The notes beneath the pieces are model-generated. The model made no database searches. It was not told the origin of the DNA and was given only the letters and a program-made list of their open reading frames with translations. Made by a program: the position numbers and the translations under genes. From Metabacillus dongyingensis (GTDB lineage: Bacteria; Bacillota; Bacilli; Bacillales; Bacillaceae), in the NCBI RefSeq assembly GCF_019933155.2, contig NZ_CP082944.1, positions 1,552,001 through 1,616,000 on the forward strand: a stretch of 64,000 bases of DNA. The letters are read 5' to 3'. Numbering within the stretch: position 1 is the first letter of the stretch; every line of letters begins with the position of its first letter. Positions 59,499 through 64,000 of the stretch are shown one piece after another.

Positions 59499-60311
59499 AT
59501 GAAAAACAGCAATAAGCTTATAGGTGTCCTGTTATTTGCCATTATTCTCATGCTATCAGGATGCGGCAGCAGTGAAAAAGCAAGCAATAGTGCAGAGCCA
59601 GATGAGAAGAAAGTCCTTAAAGTTGGAACCGATGCGGCATTCGCGCCGTTTGAATACATGGATAAAGGGAAAATTGTTGGCTTTGATGTCGATTTTCTGG
59701 CTGCAGTTATGGAAGAGGCAGGCTATAAGCATAAACTCGACAACATCGGGTGGGATCCATTATTTGCATCCGTACAAGGGAAACAAATCGATTTGGCTAT
59801 CTCAGGTATTACAATCAATGACGATCGCAAACAAACCTATGATTTTTCAATTCCTTATTTTGAATCCACACATATGATTGTTTTTAAAGAAGGTACAGAC
59901 ATTAAAAGCGCTGAAGATCTTAAAGGGAAGAAAATCGGCGTGCAAAACGGTACAACCGGACAGCTTGCTGCAGAAAAAGTAGTCGGCGCAAATAACAATA
60001 TATCAAAATATGAAAATACCGCTGTTGCATTTATGGCACTTGAAAATAATGATGTTGAAGTGGTTGTGACAGATAATGTTGTGGCAAGTGAATATACAAA
60101 GAATAATCCAAACAGCAAAGTCAAAGCGATAGAAGATAAAGACAGCTTTGAATCTGAATTTTACGGCTTAATGTTTCCGAAAGACAGCAAGTTAAAAGCA
60201 GAATTTGATGAAGCAATTAAAGCGGTCATTGAAAGCGGGAAGTACGCAGAAATCTATGAAAAGTGGTTTGGAAAAGAGCCGAGTGTAGACACTCTATTAA
60301 AAGCTGAATAA
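59499..60311 (+). CDS. Polar amino acid ABC transporter binding lipoprotein
   Basis: A 270-residue receptor of family 3. Signal peptide to lipobox LMLSGC (Cys about 22). Mature part: VLKVGTDAAFAPFEYMDKGK, GFDVDFLAAVMEEAGYK and the conserved GKKIGVQNGTTGQLAAEKVV (about 142-161). ATG 59499 follows gaaaagggg. Permease and ATPase genes follow, giving a complete glutamine/arginine/cystine-type importer; the amino acid cannot be fixed by eye. Confidence 0.93.
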   Translation: MKNSNKLIGVLLFAIILMLSGCGSSEKASNSAEPDEKKVLKVGTDAAFAPFEYMDKGKIVGFDVDFLAAVMEEAGYKHKLDNIGWDPLFASVQGKQIDLAISGITINDDRKQTYDFSIPYFESTHMIVFKEGTDIKSAEDLKGKKIGVQNGTTGQLAAEKVVGANNNISKYENTAVAFMALENNDVEVVVTDNVVASEYTKNNPNSKVKAIEDKDSFESEFYGLMFPKDSKLKAEFDEAIKAVIESGKYAEIYEKWFGKEPSVDTLLKAE

Positions 60312-60353
60312 ATACCGGGCTTTTCATTCGATTTAAACATAAAGGAGACAGCT

Positions 60354-61010
60354 ATGGATTTCCGTTTTGATATTATAGCAGATTATCTGCCGCTTTTTAT
60401 AGAAGGAACACTATGGACAATCGCCATCACTATTATGGGCGTGCTGCTTGGCGCAATTTTAGGTCTTTTTATCGGAATCGGTAAAATGATGAAAAACCCG
60501 CTGGCAAAACTGCCTTTTGTCTGGTATATCAATTTTTTCAGAGGAACACCGCTGCTTGTTCAAATATTCATAATCCATTTCGGCGTTATGCCGTTGTTTA
60601 TGACTACTGTGAATCCCATCATATCAGGAGTTGTCTCCTTAGCCTTAAATGCTGCTGCTTACATAGCGGAAATTTTCAGAGCCGGCATTAAGTCAATCGA
60701 CAGGGGACAGATGGAAGCTGCACGATCACTTGGAATGAATCATATGCAAGCAATGAAGGAAGTGATTTTGCCGCAGGCAGTGAAACGGATGATTCCTCCG
60801 CTTGGAAATGAATTTATCGTGCTGCTTAAAGATTCTTCGCTGATTTCGTTAATTTCAGTGCCGGAATTAATGTATTGGGGCAAGGCCGCTACCGGTCAAT
60901 ATTACCGGATTTGGGAACCTTACTTAACAGTCGCTTTCGTTTATTTAGTGCTCACATTAAGCCTAACCTATTTGCTAAATTATGTTGAAAGAAGGTTAGA
61001 CACAGAATGA
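60354..61010 (+). CDS. Polar amino acid ABC transporter permease
   Basis: A 218-residue membrane protein, His/Glu/Gln/Arg/opine family. Hallmarks: [20 protein letters not shown] (about 59-78), [20 protein letters not shown] (about 102) and [20 protein letters not shown] (the EAA loop, about 122). ATG 60354 follows aaggaga. The stop overlaps the ATPase start by 4 nt. Confidence 0.94.
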   Translation: MDFRFDIIADYLPLFIEGTLWTIAITIMGVLLGAILGLFIGIGKMMKNPLAKLPFVWYINFFRGTPLLVQIFIIHFGVMPLFMTTVNPIISGVVSLALNAAAYIAEIFRAGIKSIDRGQMEAARSLGMNHMQAMKEVILPQAVKRMIPPLGNEFIVLLKDSSLISLISVPELMYWGKAATGQYYRIWEPYLTVAFVYLVLTLSLTYLLNYVERRLDTE

Positions 61011-61729
61011 TCTCGGTAAAAGCACTGAAAAAATCTTTTGGCAAAAATGAAGTACTCAAAGGGATATCATTGGAAGTACAGCCGCAGGAAGTTGTCGTCG
61101 TTATTGGGCCTTCAGGCTCAGGAAAATCAACGTTTCTGAGATGTTTGAATTTATTGGAAACCATTTCAGACGGGCATGTGTACATCGAAGGTGCTGATTT
61201 GACCGCCCGATCGACAGATATCAATGCTATAAGAAAAGATGTGGGAATGGTCTTTCAGCATTTTAACTTGTTTCCGCACAAGACAGTCCTTGAAAATCTG
61301 ACGGTCTCTCCAATCATTGTACGAAAATGGAGCAAGGAAAAAGCAGAAGCTAAAGCACGTGAGCTGCTGCAAAAAGTGGGGCTTTCTGAAAAAGTAAATG
61401 TTTATCCTGATTCTTTATCAGGCGGACAAAAGCAGCGTGTGGCGATTGCGCGGGCACTCGCGATGGAACCGAAAATCATGTTATTTGACGAGCCAACCTC
61501 AGCACTGGATCCAGAAATGGTTGGAGAAGTGCTCGAAGTTATGAAGCAGCTGGCTAAAGAAGGAATGACAATGATGATTGTCACGCATGAAATGGGTTTT
61601 GCCCGCGAAGTAGGGGATCGTGTTATCTTTATGGATGAGGGAATGATCATCGAAGAGAACACTCCTAAGGAGTTATTTGAAAATACGCAGCATGAACGAA
61701 CAAAGAGTTTTCTCAGTAAGATATTGTAG
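61007..61729 (+). CDS. Polar amino acid ABC transporter ATP-binding protein
   Basis: A 240-residue GlnQ-type ATPase. Walker [16 protein letters not shown] (about 34), Q-loop [15 protein letters not shown], signature [16 protein letters not shown] (about 133), Walker [17 protein letters not shown], then [20 protein letters not shown]. Typical length 240. ATG 61007 overlaps the permease by ATGA. Confidence 0.95.
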   Translation: MISVKALKKSFGKNEVLKGISLEVQPQEVVVVIGPSGSGKSTFLRCLNLLETISDGHVYIEGADLTARSTDINAIRKDVGMVFQHFNLFPHKTVLENLTVSPIIVRKWSKEKAEAKARELLQKVGLSEKVNVYPDSLSGGQKQRVAIARALAMEPKIMLFDEPTSALDPEMVGEVLEVMKQLAKEGMTMMIVTHEMGFAREVGDRVIFMDEGMIIEENTPKELFENTQHERTKSFLSKIL

Positions 61730-61753
61730 AAGCAAGCAAAGGACAGAATTAAA

Positions 61754-61788
61754 AAAAGCTGCAGCCAACTCAAATGGCTGCAGCTTTT
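61754..61788. terminator. Bidirectional terminator
   Basis: AAAAGCTGCAGCCA (61754-61767) pairs with TGGCTGCAGCTTTT (61775-61788). The stop of the minus-strand RsbR-like gene overlaps it. Confidence 0.93.
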
Positions 61789-62626
61789 AACGTTTTCGAA
61801 ATCCTAAATCATGCAGAGCGTGTTTCATATTGAATTTAGTCGTAACTGCATGAAAATCAAGTCCAAGACTCATAATGGTCTGGGCAATTTCAGGACGAAT
61901 GCCTGTCAGTACTGTCTCAATGCCACTAAGCTTTAAAGCATTAACGATTTTGAAAAGTTGATCAGCAACCATTGTATCGATAATCGGAACTCCTGATACA
62001 TCCAGAATCACATGCTCTAAATTCAGACGGGCTCCTTCATGGAGCGCAACTTTCATAATTAAGGAAGCACGGCGAGTATCGATTGCGCCAACAAGCGGGA
62101 TAACGGCGATGCCATCGGCAATCGGCACAACAGGAACAGATAATTCTTCAAGTGCCGAATAAGCGATCGCCATTAATTCATTGGTATGATTTTCATAAAC
62201 ATTGCTGATTACACTGCACGCCTTATCAAGGAGGGGATCGATTATTTTTGATACATCAAGCATCGTAATGGCTGAAAAATTGTTTTTATGGAGCTCCTCA
62301 GTGAGAGTATCCCATAATGCAGTACGGTAAGCAGCAATTGCACGCAGACATTGGCTTAACGGAACATCAAAATGGATCGCCCGCATAGAAAGTTTCATGC
62401 TCCAATTCTTCACATTATCATTTTTTACAGACTCTTTTTCTCCGCATAAAGCCTGCCCTAAATATCCAATCAGTTCTTCACGTAATGCGATGCGTTCTTC
62501 TAATGGAAAACCGGATTCTTCCAGCTGCTGTGTATGCTGTGAATCTTGAACCTTTGGTATATTCAGCGTTATCTGCCATGCGTTTTCCTGTATTTTATGA
62601 CCGATATAATGCAGCTCTTCCTTCAT
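61787..62626 (-). CDS. RsbR-like stressosome protein, second copy
   Basis: A 279-residue protein of the RsbR family. The N-terminal helical sensor differs strongly from that of 53183. The STAS domain starts about 165 (LSVPVVPIADGIAVIPLVGA) and has VILDVSGVPIIDTMVADQLF, then GIETVLTGIRPEIAQTIMSL. The Thr in IDTMVA corresponds to a phosphorylatable RsbR site; the Ser/Thr expected after ELS in many RsbR proteins is Val here. Start at 62626 has only a weak site (aaaaggagaaatag on the minus strand). It is a signal-specific stressosome input in the general stress pathway. Confidence 0.88.
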   Translation of the reverse strand: MKEELHYIGHKIQENAWQITLNIPKVQDSQHTQQLEESGFPLEERIALREELIGYLGQALCGEKESVKNDNVKNWSMKLSMRAIHFDVPLSQCLRAIAAYRTALWDTLTEELHKNNFSAITMLDVSKIIDPLLDKACSVISNVYENHTNELMAIAYSALEELSVPVVPIADGIAVIPLVGAIDTRRASLIMKVALHEGARLNLEHVILDVSGVPIIDTMVADQLFKIVNALKLSGIETVLTGIRPEIAQTIMSLGLDFHAVTTKFNMKHALHDLGFRKR

Positions 62627-62752
62627 TAAGTACTATTTCTCCTTTTGAAACTCAGATAGGTTAAGTATAAAAGATTCTTGAGTGAAAAGACAGGAGGCGA
62701 ACGAGGAATTAAAAAAATACATAGCTTGTCCCAAAATTGAATGCTGTTCATA

Positions 62753-63500
62753 TATGAGTACCCAAAGAGGTGGGAGTAAGAAAATGAGGGAATCAAAAGG
62801 CTTCTATGAGTACTCAAATAGGTGAGAATAAGAAAATGAGGGAATCAAAAGGCTACTATGAGTACCAAAAGAGGTGAGAATAAGAAAATGAGGGAATCAA
62901 AAGGCTTCTATGAGTACTCAAAGAGGTGAGAATAAGAAAATGAGGGAATCAAAAGGCTTCTATGAGTACCCAAAGAGGTGAGAATAAGAAAATGAGGGAA
63001 TCAAAAGGCTACTATGAGTACCAAAAGAGGTGAGAATAAGAAAATGAGGGAATCAAAAGGCTTCTATGAGTACTCAAAGAGGTGAGAATAAGAAAATGAG
63101 GGAATCAAAAGGCTTCTATGAGTACCCAAAGAGGTGAGAATAAGAAAATGAGGGAATCAAAAGGCTTCTATGAGTACTCAAAAAGGTGAGAATAAGAAAA
63201 TGAGGGAATCAAAAGGCTTCTATGAGTACTCAAAAAGGTGAGAATAAGAAAATGAGGGAATCAAAAGGCTTCTATGAGTACTCAAATAGGTGAGGATAAG
63301 AAAATGAGGGAATCAAAAGGCTTCTATGAGTACTCAAATAGGTGAGAATAAGAAAATGAGGGAATCAAAAGGCTTCTATGAGTACTCAAATAGGTGAGGA
63401 TAAGAAAATGGGGTCTTATTCATCCTCTATGAGTACCTAAAGAAGTAAAAAAAGAAATTGGGGTCATCAAACAATTTCTATGAGCACCCCAAAAAAACAA
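62753..63500. repeat. 52-bp tandem repeat array, about 14 units
   Basis: TATGAGTAC recurs every 52 bp at 62753, 62805, 62857, 62909 and so on to 63377, then a degenerate unit at 63428 and a remnant at 63479. The unit has a constant core AATAAGAAAATGAGGGAATC and a variable part after TATGAGTAC. 52 is not a multiple of 3, so no protein can be read through. It lies between two convergent or outward-reading minus-strand genes. Confidence 0.97.
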
Positions 63501-63519
63501 AATTTGAAAAGAGATAGTT

Positions 63520-64000
63520 TTAAATAGATTCCGTTTTATTAGCAATCCTCTCAATGATCTCCCCAAGCTCATCCGGCCGGTGAAACTCAATCGGCGAGAC
63601 ACCTTTCTCAAACTGAATCGTATCCGCTTCAACCAGCAGCACATACCGTCCATTGATCTTACCTAGGTGAATGTTCTCCCCAAAGTCGGCAAGCAATCCT
63701 TTAATAGACGTTTCACCAAGCTTCATTTTCAGCTCAGCTTCAGGAGTGTGTTCAACAATCTGAGCTGCAGCTTCAATCACTTGGTGCGTGTCTAATCGCT
63801 CTTGAATTTCGCGCTTTTCGCTTGCTTCCCAAATTTCCATGTCATGTTCGAACTGCTGGCGCTCCTGGCTGTTTTCCTCGTAGGTTTCGAGGACATGCTC
63901 CTGGACCATGCTCATCACTTGGGTTTTCATGATTTCGGGCATGGATTCTCCGTATTCGACGAATTTTAAGAAGTCTTCAAAGTAGCGGGCGTGTGAGGCC
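63520..64000 (-). CDS. Hypothetical protein, 5' end outside window (possibly DUF3900 type)
   Basis: The frame is open from the right edge to TAG at about 63520. The visible part begins ASHARYFEDFLKFVEYGESM, continues QVMSMVQEHVLETYEENSQE, an acidic helical part, and ends FEKGVSPIEFHRPDELGEII. No membrane segment or catalytic motif is seen. I only tentatively link it to DUF3900-like Bacillus proteins. An ATG at 63942 is internal and should not be taken as the start. Confidence 0.7.
   Translation of the reverse strand, partial: ASHARYFEDFLKFVEYGESMPEIMKTQVMSMVQEHVLETYEENSQERQQFEHDMEIWEASEKREIQERLDTHQVIEAAAQIVEHTPEAELKMKLGETSIKGLLADFGENIHLGKINGRYVLLVEADTIQFEKGVSPIEFHRPDELGEIIERIANKTESI

Noticed and set aside
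62753..63500. CRISPR array
   Set aside because: Units are near-identical over the full 52 bp, with no unique spacers and no cas genes nearby.
63420..63653. Minus-strand frame overlapping the last repeats and the right-edge gene
   Set aside because: It overlaps the larger frame that runs off the edge; no ribosome site and Arg-rich artefact composition.

Overview
The window looks like an AT-rich chromosome segment from a Bacillaceae (Bacillus or Metabacillus-like) bacterium. The basis is strong AGGAGG-type ribosome sites, many lipoprotein signal peptides, RsbR-type stressosome proteins, a ClpP paralogue, an S-box (SAM-I) riboswitch, a YezD-type protein, a small FbpA-like basic protein and Bacillus-style intrinsic terminators. 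The species is not assigned. I see no rRNA, tRNA, CRISPR array, intact insertion sequence or prophage.

Layout. 1-6396: the end of a sugar ABC-transport and catabolism operon (two permeases, binding lipoprotein, TIM-barrel isomerase, Gfo/Idh/MocA dehydrogenase, DUF624 protein, MFS carrier). 6568-6900: a truncated duplicate of a sigma-factor gene and its promoter; the full copy is at 34189. 7038-13242: an AraC-type regulator and a second sugar operon of similar composition, whose terminator and downstream flank resemble those of the first. 13387-25481: a complete phosphonate system, with the PhnF regulator and PhnD-C-E1-E2 transporter, then PhnG-H-I-J-K-M, a hexapeptide transferase, PhnL and a PHP-domain phosphodiesterase. 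Both phosphonate units start with PhoP-box-like repeats followed at the same distance by the same inverted repeat. 25679-29500: a TetR regulator divergent from an acyl-CoA ligase and an MHS-type carrier. 29501-40391: an accessory, partly decayed stretch with a CWB2 cell-wall protein and a CWB2 pseudogene, DinB-like protein, methionine aminopeptidase, sigma factor with ClpP, acetyltransferase, SnoaL-like proteins, orphan ECF sigma factor, racemase and a peptidoglycan-binding protein.

40470-49344 is a sulfonate and organosulfur scavenging locus: ssuE, yezD, ssuD, ssuB, ssuC, a DszA/SnaA-type monooxygenase, ssuA, a degenerate SsuE-like protein, a second ssuA on the other strand, a DUF2325 protein, and an S-box riboswitch ahead of a 53-residue FbpA-like protein. 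Five copies of one 21-nt RNA hairpin with covarying stems occur here. Each one's 3' arm overlaps the 5' arm of a following hairpin, and one of those hairpins is an unmistakable terminator. This arrangement resembles antiterminator/terminator switches, and I do not recognise it as a described element. It is the best candidate for something new in the window.

49544-53081: an ECF sigma/anti-sigma pair divergent from a two-gene ABC transporter, with ECF-type promoters (AAAC, 16 nt, CGTC or CGTA) in front of both. 53183-62626: two RsbR-like stressosome proteins, a MEDS sensor, a luciferase-like oxidoreductase, a cyclophilin lipoprotein, an ArsR-type regulator that probably has a leaderless mRNA, a 6-phosphogluconolactonase and a polar amino acid ABC transporter. 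62753-63500 is an array of 52-bp tandem repeats. The last gene runs off the right edge.

All assignments come from reading the sequence and remembered family motifs; nothing was searched or folded computationally.
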